64,000 bases of DNA from Megascapheus bottae (lineage: Eukaryota; Chordata; Mammalia; Rodentia; Geomyidae): NCBI GenBank assembly GCA_024803745.1, contig JANJXV010000013.1:13823501-13887500 (forward strand). The letters run 5' to 3'. Below the pieces are notes generated by a model. The model did no database searches, had not been told where the DNA came from, and worked only from the letters and a program-made list of their open reading frames with translations. Below are positions 23,647-35,397 of this stretch, one piece after another. Every line of letters starts with the position of its first letter. The first letter of the stretch is position 1. Made by a program: the position numbers and the translations under genes.

Positions 23647-24140
23647 AGCTGAACACTGGCGGCTCACACCTGTAATCCCATCTACTTAGGAGGCTGAGAT
23701 CTAAGGATCATGTTCAAAGGTAGCCAGGGCAGGAAAGTCCATAAGAAGATTTTTTTTTTTGCAGGGGGGGAGGGGGAAGAGGGGGGCAGTCATGGGAATT
23801 GAACTCAGGGCTTGGGTACAGACCTAAGCTCTTTTGCTCAAGGCTAGTACTCTACCACTCTGAGCTACAGTACTACTTTCAATTTTCCAGTGGTTAATTG
23901 GAGATAAGAATCTCACAGACTCTCCTACCTAGGTTGGCTTTGAAGCTCAGTCCTCAGATCTCATCTTCCTGAGTAGCTAGGATTGCAGGCATGAGCCACC
24001 AGTGTTCTGGCTCATGAAACTCTTATCTCCAATTAACCAAAGGAAAACCAGAAGTATATCCAAGTGGTGGAGCACTAGCCTTGAGCAAAAGAGCTCAGAG
24101 ACATTGCCCAGGCCCTGAATTCAAGCCCCATGACCACCAT
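23647..24140 (+). repeat. B1-Geo SINE split by an antisense B1-Geo (23750-24012)
   Basis: The B1-like left unit precedes and the Geo right unit follows the nested antisense copy, whose tail holds a G-rich purine tract (23763-23787). Confidence 0.82.
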
Positions 24141-24473
24141 CACCACCAACAAAAACAGACTATCAGTATTTTCCTTCCTGTGAATTTCACTGCTCATACT
24201 CTTTGCTCATTTTTCTGTTCGATTATTATTTAAATCTAATTTCTAGATGCTTTCTAGCTTTTAGGAAATGTGTAGGATAAGATTTCCCCCGGCTATTCTT
24301 TACCCTTTGCTTGGCCTGTGGTATTTCCAGCCACATAGGATGCTTGAATTTTATGGACATGTGTGTTTCATGATGGGGACACAGTCTGAGAAATGTGTCA
24401 TTTGGGCATTTTGTCATGTGTGAATCTCAGATGCCCACTTACACATACATGATAAGTCATTCCACGGGGCTTA

Positions 24474-24475
<2 letters not shown>

Positions 24476-24529
<54 letters not shown>

Positions 24530-24692
24530 GGCTTGAACTTAGGGCCTTGCATTCTCACTTCTTTATCACTTGAGCCACGCCTTCAGTTCTAGCTTTTTAA
24601 TTGATGATAAGGGTCCCACAGATTTGTCTTTTGAGAATGGCTTCACATCTCAATTTTCAGATCTCTGCCTCCTGCATAGGCAGGATTATAGG
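24476..24692 (-). repeat. (GT)n and an old B1-Geo SINE
   Basis: GT run 24476-24526, then a diverged antisense copy. Confidence 0.72.
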
Positions 24693-24841
24693 CCCTTTTG
24701 ATACACCATCAAGAGGTTGGGTAAAACATGGGATGTATGTAGCTCCTGTGATCTGGCTTTTTGTTTTACAATAAACTTCTTTATAAGTAGAAGATCATTC
24801 TAAAATAAGAATAAAAGTGTCTTATAAAAATGCATGAAGTG

Positions 24842-25290
24842 ACCAGGTGCTGGTGGCTCCTGTCTGAAATCCTAGCTACTCAGGAGACTGAGATCTCAGG
24901 ATCATGATTCGAAGCCAGAGGCAGAAAAGTCTATGAGACTCTTATCTTCAGTTTAACACCAGAAAACCAGGTGTGGAGCTGTAGCTCAAAGTAGAACACT
25001 AATCTTGAGTATAAAAGCCCAGGGACAGGCGGCCAGGAGTTTGGCCTAGTGGTTAAAGTGCTTGCCTAGCATGCACGAAGACCTGGGTTCAATTCCTTGG
25101 TACCACATCCATAGAAAAAAAAAGAAAAAGCCGGAAGTGGTGCGGAGGCTCAAGTGATAGAGCTCTAGCCTTGAGAAAGTCCACGGACAGTGCTCAGGCC
25201 CTGAGCTCAAGCCCAGGACTGGGGAAAAAAAAAAAAAAAGTCCAGGGACAGCATCCAGGCCCTGAATTCAAGCCCCAGGACTGACAAAAA
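24842..25290 (+). repeat. B1-Geo SINE interrupted by a sense IDL-Geo (25028-25239)
   Basis: The outer copy is cut after AGCCCAGGGACA; the inner copy ends in an A-run, and AGTCCAGGGACA then repeats the target before the outer copy resumes. Confidence 0.86.
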
Positions 25291-26231
25291 TAAAATTAAA
25301 AATAAATATATAAAGCATAGCAGACATGTATTATCATGATTAAGTATCATTTCATAAAATAGGTAATGAGTACATTTTTTGACAGTCATTCATTCCTTCT
25401 AGTGAATAAATTTTGAACCCAATTATCTTGTTAAATTCTTCTATTATTTCTAATACTTTTTCAATTGAGCCACTTGGATATCCAACTCATATTGATAGTT
25501 AATGAATATTTTATCTCTCTTTATTTTTAAAATTTATTTTTTTTCTATGGTGCTGGGTTTCAGTTCAGGATTTTGCATTGTTAGGCAGGTGTTTGTACTA
25601 CTACTTGATTCTGCTATTAGGATCACACTTCCTCACCTTCTGGAGCATTCTGCTTCCTCCAAGGCCTTGGAAGGGGGAGGTGGGGTGAATTGAAGCTCTT
25701 TCTCCAGACTGAGTACACAGAAGGGCAATATATCATTCGATTCCACACATGCTTGCTGAACTCTAGACTGGGAACTGCCCCTGGAGAGTTGGCTCCTGTG
25801 TCTGCTGAGGGCAATGGGGAGAGTGGGCTTGATGCCTTCAGCCACACCACTCGCTAATCTTAGAGCAGTGGCCAAGGCTGTGGGATTTGGGGTAAGGCCC
25901 ATACTGGAGGTCATGTAAAATTCCCTAGCGTAGGAGCCATGCAGAGGGAGATGACTGTGCAGAACTTGGCCTTGCTTGGCACATGAATGACAGGGTGGCG
26001 GCTCAGGAACAGAACTGTGAACCTACGGCATGAGAGGGATTCAGGATTTCAACATTTGGAGTTCAGATCTTTTAGGGTTGTCATTTTTGGGATTGTAGTC
26101 AGGGATTTTGGTTGTTTGGGATTTGATCATGCAGGGTTATGGTTGACATGGCCAGAAGGGCTGCAGAGGGATGTTGATCAGGGGAACTTGTTCTGGGCGG
26201 CCTGCCTCTGACCGCTACTCCTCTCTCCTAG

Positions 26232-26274
26232 GTCTGGACTGACGTTGCTAGCTGGGCTTCCACTGGTGAGTAGT
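26232..26274 (+). other. ARAP1: ARAP1 5' UTR part of start-codon exon
   Basis: The acceptor CTCTCTCCTAG ends at 26231 and the start codon is at 26275. The 43 nt between include a perfect donor-like GTGAGT at 26266-26271, nine bases before the ATG. An in-frame TTG at 26245 is not taken as the start because the family N-terminus begins at the ATG. Confidence 0.75.
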
Positions 26275-26783
26275 ATGGCGGAGGGTGGCGATGCTGCCCT
26301 GTCCGTGGCGGAGTGGCTGCGAGCGCTGCATCTGGAGCAGTATACTGGACTTTTCGAGCAGCATGGACTGGTGTGGGCCACTGAGTGCCAAGGTCTCAGT
26401 GATGCCCGCTTGGTGGATATGGGTTTACTTCTCCCTGGCCACCGCCGCCGCATCCTGGCTGGTCTGCTACGGGGCCATGCGCCTCCAACTCCTGTACCTC
26501 GTCCTGCCCCACGGCCCGTGCCCATGAAACGCCACATCTTCCGCTCGGTGCCCACCCCAACCATGCCACCTGAGCCATGGCCCACTGCTGGAGAGGATGA
26601 GGGGCTCCCTGCTGCCCCACCCATCCCACCCCGCAGGAGCTGCCTTCCGCCTACCTGCTTTGCCACCCCACCCACAGCTGCCCCAGAGCCTGTACTGCCG
26701 CCATTGCCAGCTAAGCGACATCCGGTGGAGCCAAGTGTTCCACCTGTGCCTCCTCGCACTGGACCTTCGCACCTGCTGGTGAG
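26275..26783 (+). CDS. ARAP1: ARAP1 coding exon 1: SAM domain and proline-rich region
   Basis: Residues 1-170. The SAM domain occupies about residues 9-72 (hallmarks VAEWLRALHLEQY and LLPGHRRRIL). It is followed by a proline-rich, SH3-binding segment; PVPMKR at 81-86 fits the PxPxxR motif bound by CIN85/CD2AP SH3 domains. The exon ends two bases into a serine codon (AG, then T in the next exon) before GTGAGC. A long antisense open frame over this exon is a by-product of its GC content. Confidence 0.95.
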
Positions 26784-29700
26784 GTGAGCAGTGCCACCTG
26801 TGGCAGGGCAGAAACCCTTAGAGAGTCGAGGGGGAGTTTGCAGCCTTGGCACAGGGGTAAGAAGGGCACTCAGTGAAAGCACACTCATGTGCAAGACTCA
26901 GAGGAGTGAGCATTTTGGGGTCCCACAGTACCAATGTGGCTGAGACTCGGAGAGGGCTCTGGTCATGCTCTGCAGGCCAGGCTGCGGTGCCAGGCAGGAT
27001 TCCAGTGGAGAGAAGGGGTGAAACCTGCCAGTGGATAGAATGACTTTGGCTGCTGGTAAGGGCAGTGGAAGCAGGCTCAAGTAGAGCCAGGTGGGGATCT
27101 TCCTGTCTGTGCCAATGTTCCTAGGGGCAAGTGGGCAGACTGAGGCTGGATGTATCCTCTAGAATGTCCATGATTTCAGTGAGGCTGTGTAGACATGGAC
27201 AGAGAGGCTAGAGGGACCCACAGCAACATACAGGTTTGTCTTGGGTGGGTGGCTGAGTGGGTAATCGTGCCATCACAAATCTAGGACCCAGTGACAGAAA
27301 TGACTAGAAAGTGTGTGGCACTGTGAGGACCTGGGATGATGGCATGTTGGAGGTTATACTGTGTCACACTGTGCCTAACAAGTGTTACACTATCTCCCGA
27401 AGCTTCACTCAGCATGCCCTCCCTCCTCTTCTGAAGTGCCTTCTCTGTTCCTATCCATCTGCTTTCTTTACCTCCTCCCTGCCATTTGCTCCAGTTCCCA
27501 GCCAGGAAGGAGCAGCCAGGAAGGAGTGCCTGCAGACGGACTGGATGTGGGCTTGTCACAATAGGGATTTATTGGTTTCTTGGAAGAGGAAGTAGTGTTC
27601 AGAGAGACGACTCTTGGTCTCTGGTTATTTAGGGCCTCAACAATCCCTGTAATTTTTGTTGTTGTTGTTGGTCATGAGACTTGAACTCTGGTCTAGGTGC
27701 CGCCCCTAAGTTCTTCAGCTCAAGGCTATTGCTCTACACTTTGAGCCACAGCACCTCCTCCTCCTCCTCCTCCTCCTCCTCCTCCTCCTCCTCCTCCTCC
27801 TCCTCCTCCTCCTTCTCCTCCTTCTCTTCTTCTTCTTCTTTTTTTTTTTTTGCTTGTTTGTTTGGTACTGGTCCTGGGGCTTGAACTCATGGCCTGGGCA
27901 CTGTCCCTGAACTTTTGTTCTAGAGGTTAATGTTCTACCACGTAAGCCACAGTTTCACTTCTGGCATTTTTTTTTCTTTTTCTTTCTGGTGGTTAATTGC
28001 AGATGCAAGTCTCACAGACTTTCCTGCCCAGTCTGGTTTTGAACTGTAATCTTTAGATCAGACTCCTGAATGGCTAGGATTACAGATATGAGCCACCAGT
28101 CCCCTGATTGGTCCTTTTTTTTATTGGGCACAATACAGGACACTTGATTCATGATTTCATGGACCTCTGCAGAAAGCCTTCTGAGGATTGCTGTCCCGTG
28201 TCCTTGTTTCAAACGAGGTGGGAGCGGGGAGTAACGCAAAACTAAGGCACAGAAGAGGGAGGGGAGTGGAACAGTAAGAGAGGAACAGTAAGCCTGGAAG
28301 GCCAAGCCAACTGTGTTGGCGTGAGATTTGATTGATGAAAACACAAAAATTATTCTTCCTTTTCTGTGTCTGTACAACTTGGGGACAGGTACTAGGGTTC
28401 CTCAGGAGCCTGGTCACAGCCTAGATTGGAGTTTCCTAGTGCTATTCCGCCCTCTGGTGTCCATTCTCCTGCATAAAAGAATAATTTCTATTTCTTTCAA
28501 CTGCATCACCCAGGCCAGGGAGTCGGGAAAGGAAAGGGAAACGAGAGGAAAGAACTGCCAGTTAGAGTTGAGAGTTTCCTGAGCTCTCTATTCCCAATCT
28601 TCCTCAGCTAGCATCACTATAGATGTTTTGGCAAGGGGAGGCCCTCAGAGGAGGCTGGCAGGAACGATGAGGCTGAGATAGAATCGTATACACATCAGAG
28701 ATGAGGTTCCCTCTTTTCATTCCTCTGGGGCCACTTTCCCCCATCCGGTGTCCTCCACAGTCTTTCTCACACTGACATTGTTTTCAGGAATCTTGTAAGT
28801 TAGGACAAGAGTCTTTTCCACACCCCTAGCCCTCAGAGCCTCAGTGTAAACAGTGCCACTTGGCCAACCTCTGGGGCTATAGACTCCTGTAGTCAAAAGC
28901 CTGACCCTATGAAGATAGAAGACTCCATATCCATTGTTTGCTGAGGAAATTTGTAGAAAATTATAGCAGTTTCTCTGTATTCAAGATTGGTTCCTGGGGC
29001 TGGGAGTTTGGCCTAGTGGTTAAAGTGCTTGCCTAGCATGCATGAAGACCCGGGTTCGATTCCTTGGTACCACATACATAGAAAAAAGCCAGAAGTGGTG
29101 CTGAGGCTCAAGGGGTAGAGCTCTAGCCTTGAGAAAGTCCAAGGACAGTGCTCAGACCCTGAGCTCAAGCCCAGGACTGGCAAAAAAAAAAAAAAAGATT
29201 GATTCCTTCATGCCCTCCAATGTACTTTAAATGACTTCTATATTGTTTATAACACCAAATACCGAGTAAATGCTAGGTGATTAGCTGCAATATTATATTG
29301 TTTAGGAAATAGTGACAAGAAAGAAAATCTGTGTAGGTTCAGTAAAGATACAATTTTTTTTCCTCCGGTATTTTCAGTTTTCAGTTCATTGAATCCATGG
29401 AAGTGGAAACCCTGAGATTCTGAGGGCCAACTATGTCTCCCCTGCAAGTTGAGAGCATTCTTGGGGAATGAGTGGGTAGAGAAGCTGCCAGGCCTGGCTT
29501 CCTATGTCATGGGGTATTTGGCGTCATAGACATTTCTAGTCCTCACTAAAGTGAGATGTGACTCAAATGGTAGAGTGCCAGCATTGAGCAGAAACTCAAG
29601 TGAAAGCATGAGGCCCTGGGTCCAAAAAAAAAAAAGATAAAAGTTAGAGGCATGGCTCAGTTGATAGATCACTAGCCAATGAGTAAAAAAGTGTAGGTAC

Positions 29701-31420
29701 CAAATTCAAGTCCTAAACTGGACAAAAAAGAAAAGAAAAACAATCATAGTAGATAGAGCCTCACAGGTTTGATCAGACTGAGATGGAGCCTCCCATCTGG
29801 TGGCTTTCTCCCCTTCTTCAACTTCCTGGGTTTCCCAGGCTTTTGATACATGGTGGAAGACTGCTTGTGCCTGCTTTGCATGCCTCTGTATCCCTATCTC
29901 TTCACATGACCTTTCTGCCCCTGCTTACATTGCAATTTTTTCGTGTGGCCTCTCACACAGATCAGGTGGTAACTGTTGAACCTTTCTGTCTGGCTCAGAT
30001 CTATCACCAGGCTTCCTGTACAATCTGGGGATCATCCTGTGTGCACCCATGTTTTCTGCGTGTTGACTCAATGGGAGGCATGCACCCCTAGGCTAGTTTG
30101 GGTGCTTGTATAGGATGTGAATGTGTGTTTGTGCAAGCTGATGAGGTGGTATCATGTCTGTGTCCTTGCACATTTGTGCAGGTTCTGAGGGTAGCCATGT
30201 GTGATCCTCCTAGGTACAGGTGTAGCAGAGTCTGTGCTGTTTCAGCGGTGACAGAAAGTGTGTGCAGACATACTGCTGCTGTGGGGACCCTAATAGCATA
30301 TGGGTGCATTTGTGAGCAGTGTACATATGCCGAGCAGTGCCAGCTGCCTGACACGCCCTCAGTATGTATCATGTGAAGAAATGGGGGCTGCTGCGAGCAT
30401 TTACCCTGCAGCTGCTGAACTTGGTACACATAGTGTGTACACAGATGACATAGCACCCAAAGAGGCATTTAAGCACACATTGGCCGTAGGGTTCAATGGC
30501 CCTGAGTCCATCCAAAGTCCCTCCTGATCCCTTTTCCCAACCCATACATCCAGGTGTCTGGGAAGGGAGAAGCCCTCACAGGAGGCAGGCAGGAAGCACA
30601 AGGCTAGGCTACAATCCCTCACCTCAGACCAAGTTGTAAGGCAAACCAGAAAACATGCAGGGATGGAGTTCCCTCCCTCTCAGAGTCAGGCCTCCATTCT
30701 CCCTGACCTGGAGTGACCTCCCTTTCTGTCATTATTAAATTTAGGACTTCAGAAATACCAAGAAGGCTTACCCACAGTCATTGAACCCCTCCAGGAGAAG
30801 CTAGTGTTCAGAACTTACCTCCTGACCATAGCTTTGTCTACTCAACTTTGCTATACACATGAACCCTCTTATTTCCTTGTGTCAAAGAGGGTCATATCTG
30901 ATCCAGGCTCTCAGAGGCACTCCATGTAGCCCCTCCCTTCTTGTTCTGGGCCTCAGTTTCTTCCTCTGATGTTGGGACACCTGAAGTATTTGCTTGGAGT
31001 AGGCTGTTGCCAGCAGGAGTGGCAAGGCCTCGTTCCTGTGCCCTGACTGCAGCCCAGCCAATCCCCAGTCCTTCTGAAGGCTGATCACTTGTTGCTGGGG
31101 TAGAGCCTGCTCCCTTCAGAGAGTCTATTTTCCAGTCACTGTGTTTCCTCAAGGGTTACAGAAGGGAGAGGCCACTGTCAGGGCTTCCTGGGCATCTACC
31201 CGGCAAGGCCTCATGAGACCAGCATCTGCTGGCTGTGTCCCAGTTTGGCTTTGGTGGGTAGGAGGGGTGCAGCTCAGGGGCGGGGAGGAAGTGTCTGCCC
31301 CAGGGGATTCTGGGTGACTTTTCTTTCTCAGTCAGTGTTTTCAGGAAGTGTGTGTGTTGGCCAGCTTGCAGTGGGTGGAGAAGGCAGAAAGCAGGAAGCA
31401 GGAGGGATAAGAGCTGAATA

Positions 31421-31452
<32 letters not shown>

Positions 31453-34400
31453 TGTCACTATTATACTCAGAAACCCACACACATACACACAGAAATGACT
31501 TACAAATACTCTGAGAAAACAATCACAGGCATACAGAGACATACCTGGGCTCCAGCACGTCCCAGGGAGCAAGGACCCAGCACTCGGTGAGATCAGCCCA
31601 GGCCAGGCCAACACAGGCTTGCATAGGCAGGCACAGAACTGTCTGCGCCTGCCTGGCAGGAGCCTCAGGAGGCTTTCAGCCCAGGACCCCACCAGCCTGT
31701 GAGGGTAAGCGAGGGGAAGACCAGGTTGGGCTGATGAGTAGGCGGGAGGGAGGCTGGGGACCCAGGAGGCTCCTAGAATTTTCTGTCTTCTCTCACTTTC
31801 ACTACTTCTGTTTCCCTAGCCTTTTTTCTTTTTTCTCCTCTCCTCTTCTTTTTTTCTCCCCTGGGCTTTCTCTGTCTGCCCATAAGCCCCTCTCCTAAGT
31901 ACCCCCCAAACCTCATAGTGCTTGTTTTCTGAGCCTTTGTTAGACTTTCCCAGAGACAATCCTCCATCAGGGAGGAGGGTCTCTGCTCCTTAGGGCCCCA
32001 ATCTCCATATTCTTGGTTCTGACATTCTAATTCTCTATCTCTCTGACATTTCTCTTGGGGGAGGCTTAGGTTTGGCTTCTATCCACAAGTTCAAGGTGCT
32101 ATGGCTCTGACTCTCCCCTCCCTTCCCCCCCACCCAGGGTCATAAGGGGCTAGCACTTTGTCAGGGTAGTGTCTTCTTCCTGTCCAGGGTTGGTAGAATG
32201 CTGGGTGCCTGTGGAGTGTGGGTAGGTCTCTCTTCTCCCAATGATCCCTAACGAACCCAGTAACCTACATGTCACTAGGGACAGAGTAGTTTCTACTCAG
32301 AGTTGGCACCTGAAATTGGGAGGGGGGCTTAACAATCTGAGCTCCTGAGCACTAATCTTTCTCCCCTGCTGTCCTTAGGAGCCAGTGAGAGACATACAGA
32401 GATCTACAGAGCTGCCTTGGGAGATGTAGTCCTCCTGCCTCCTGCCCACAACAGCAGGATGGCCTATGGGCAGTTCAAAGAGATTTGGCCTATGGAGGCC
32501 TGGGAGCCTGGAGGAGGGAGCAGTTAGGTGGGCTTCATGCAGGAGATGTGTTCTGTGCACACAGATGTTGACAGCCTTAGAGCAATAGGTGTGGAAAAGC
32601 CCCCAGCAGAAGCCTGGCCCATAGTAGGTCCTAAACAAGGTAGCACCTGTTGAAGGGAGAAGGGGAGCATGTGTGTAAGGCTCACCTTGAGTAAACCTGA
32701 ACCTGGTCCAGGTAGAAAAGAGTTTATTAGAAAGCACACTGCTGGCCTGTCTGCAGTGAGGCTGACCCCTCCAAGTTTAAGAAGGGAAAGGACAGGAGGA
32801 GGTGTGACCAGGGTGGTCAGAAAAGGGAAGGTGCCTGCCTCCAGGTGTGCCAGTTACCTAGGTAACACAGCTATTGGGTGGAGACTTAAGAGGAGGGAGT
32901 TTCTGCACCAGGGGCTGGAGGGGGGAGGTTATGGGTCTGTATAGGGTCTTCCTGGGTGGACCTTACATCTCAGCCTTCTGATAATTATGAAAAAGGATGC
33001 AGATTATCTTTGGCTACTTCCTGCTGGCTAGAGGTGTCGACCTTAGGAGTAAAAGGTGGAAGAGAAGGCAGCAAGTAGCAACTGCTCCTTGGTGGTGAAC
33101 AGGTCTGAAAGAAATCTGCAGGGTAGAAGTTGAGCAAAGAGAAACAATATTAGAGAGCACACACACGTAGCAGAAAGAAGGGTTCAGGAAAAAAAATTAA
33201 AAATTGGTTGATTTGGCTTGTTTCTATTTGCATTCTAGGCAGTCCTGGAGTTGGTGGGAAATGTTCCTAGCTACTTCTGACATCTGGCAACTGGGCAGGG
33301 GAGAGCATGGTAGATTGGTTAAGAAAAAGCAATGAGAAGCTAGAGCTGGATTGGAGTGGTAAGGGCCCATGGGAGGCCTTGGTAGACGACTTGATTATAG
33401 AGTATGTATGAGAGACCCAGGAAGCAGCTAAGGCTAACTGTCCTGAGTCTAGGCCTCACTATAAATACAGACAGCAATTAGAAGGTAGACAGGTATGGAT
33501 ATAAGATGGGCAAGATTACTAACTTATTTCTCTTGATCTCCTTCCCTCTCTCATATCTATGTTACCTAGGTAACTGGCACACTCGGGTCTCAGCACCAGA
33601 TGTAAGGTTCACCTTGAGTAAACGGCCACAAGGTCCAGTTAGAAAAGAGTTTATTAGAGAACAAATTGCCGGTCCATCCACAGTGAGGGTCCATGGAGAA
33701 GGGCCAACTCCTGGCAGGGTCCAAGTTTAAGTAGGGAGGGGGCTGGAGGAGGTGTGACCAGGGTGGTCCAGGATGTGACCTCAGAAAAGGGAAGGTGCCT
33801 GCCTCCAGGTGTGCCAGTTACCTAGGTAACACAGATATTGGGTGGAGACTTAAACAGGAGGGGGGAGTTTTGGGGGAGAGTCTGCATAGGGGCCTTCCTG
33901 GATGGACCTTACATCGTGGAATGTGGCCATGGGTCAACAGGCTGTGCTGTAGCTGCTGTCCATCAGGGTGAGGAGCTTGTTACCTTTCCAGACCAGGATG
34001 TAGGCATTCACTTCCTGGAGCCCCTCTGCGTTGGATCATGTTGATGCACGGAGGGGACTGGGTTCTATGAGAGACAGGCTACACACATCCATTCTAACAG
34101 GAAAGATTTGTTCTGAGGCTGGAGCAGAAGTGAGTGGGGCAGAGCTGGGGTGTGCTGGAGGGCCTGCCTGCAGCTTCATGGAAGAGGAAGGAAGGCAGCA
34201 GCAGGTGAAGGAAGCAGGAGGCATAGGATAAAGGCCTACATGCTGAGAAGGAGCATGAAGGAGGAAGTGGGCAGGTGGGAAATTTTCCTTGTAGAAAGGG
34301 ACAATTGAGAAAGTGACAGATGATCCCAGATCTCTGGCCTGGCCTCACAAGATTATGCTAATGAGAGTCTCAGGCCTAGGTCCTTCCAAGGCCTGTGTGA

Positions 34401-35354
34401 CATCTTATGGGGAAGGTCTTGTATCTAGCCTGGGTCCTTGGTCATCTGAGCTCACCACAGAATGCCACACATTGGCGAACCCAGCAGTTAGAAGTGTGGG
34501 GGAATTCCCAGGCAGCCTGCAGCATGAGGGGAGGCTCATGGGAGACAGGAAAGATGTATGATCTATGCTTTTTGTAGAAAATGGGAGTTTGGCTGGTCAG
34601 GGAGGGCATTGCAGGTGGAAGGAATGGTGTATGTGAGGCTCTGGAGTATGCTTTTATAGAGTTTAGTTCAGTTGATCAAAGAGGCTAGAGTATGGGTGGG
34701 AGTGGGATTAGACCAAACCCCACCTAACCTATTCAGATGCCCCTTCCCACTACCTGCCTGCCGTAAAGGTGAGCTCAGCCCTTCTGACCAGACCAAGATG
34801 GTAGGTAGACAAAAAGATTGAAGGGGAGCCAGACACAGGTGGAAGAGGAGAGGGCTATAGGTGGTTTTCTGGTCCAGCCTGCAGAGCTGAGCCTCCCTTG
34901 GCCTCAGCCAAGGTGAGAAAGCTGTGTTGATGACTTAAGGGAGTGGCTCTCCCTTACTCCATAACCAGTAAGCGTGAAGGCCAGTGAAGGAGAGACTGAG
35001 GCTCAGAGGTGAAGTGATCAGTTTTAGATCTCACACTGACGATAGCTGAGCTGGGACTCAAGCCCAGGTCTAAGACTCAAACCTCTTCTTCTGCCTGGAG
35101 TCATCTCATTCTATCTAGGACAGATCCTGTTTGTACTTGGTACTTGTTTGTACTTGGTACTTGTTTGTACTTGGTACCAGTTATTAACAGTGCCTGTTAC
35201 AATCCAGAAATGTTTCTGCTTCTATGATAAATGAAAGAGTCACTCTACTCTTAAGCCATTTTGGCTTGCACTCAAGCCATTTTGGCTTGTGCCTTAGTCC
35301 CCATGTATAAGGTTTTCTGTCTATTTTCCCTAATGTATAAATCAGGTTCTTTAA

Positions 35355-35397
<43 letters not shown>

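Larger units (their letters stand above)
32674..33913 (-). mobile_element. Short antisense endogenous retrovirus with two LTRs (non-autonomous)
   Basis: Two direct repeats (32674-32967 and 33601-33913) start TGTAAGG and end CCTTACA, a canonical TG...CA inverted terminus. Read on the minus strand, each has AATAAA near its 3' part, as ERV LTRs do. Two bases inside the 5' LTR (minus strand) lies an 18-nt segment similar to a tRNA-Phe primer-binding site with four changes (33581-33598). Purine-rich sequence precedes the 3' LTR. Only about 630 bp separate the LTRs and no gag, pol or env frame is visible, so the copy cannot move by itself. The LTRs differ by perhaps 15 percent plus indels, so the insertion is old. 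Exact target duplication is not clear. Confidence 0.75.

Noticed and set aside
26178..26894. 238-codon open frame on the minus strand
   Set aside because: It is the antisense of the SAM/proline-rich exon; high GC removes stops. No domain and low-complexity Gly/Arg composition.
31560..31710. Possible alternative first exon ending in a GGGTAAGCG donor
   Set aside because: Donor-like sequence only; no promoter motif, no frame link and no homologous sequence recalled.
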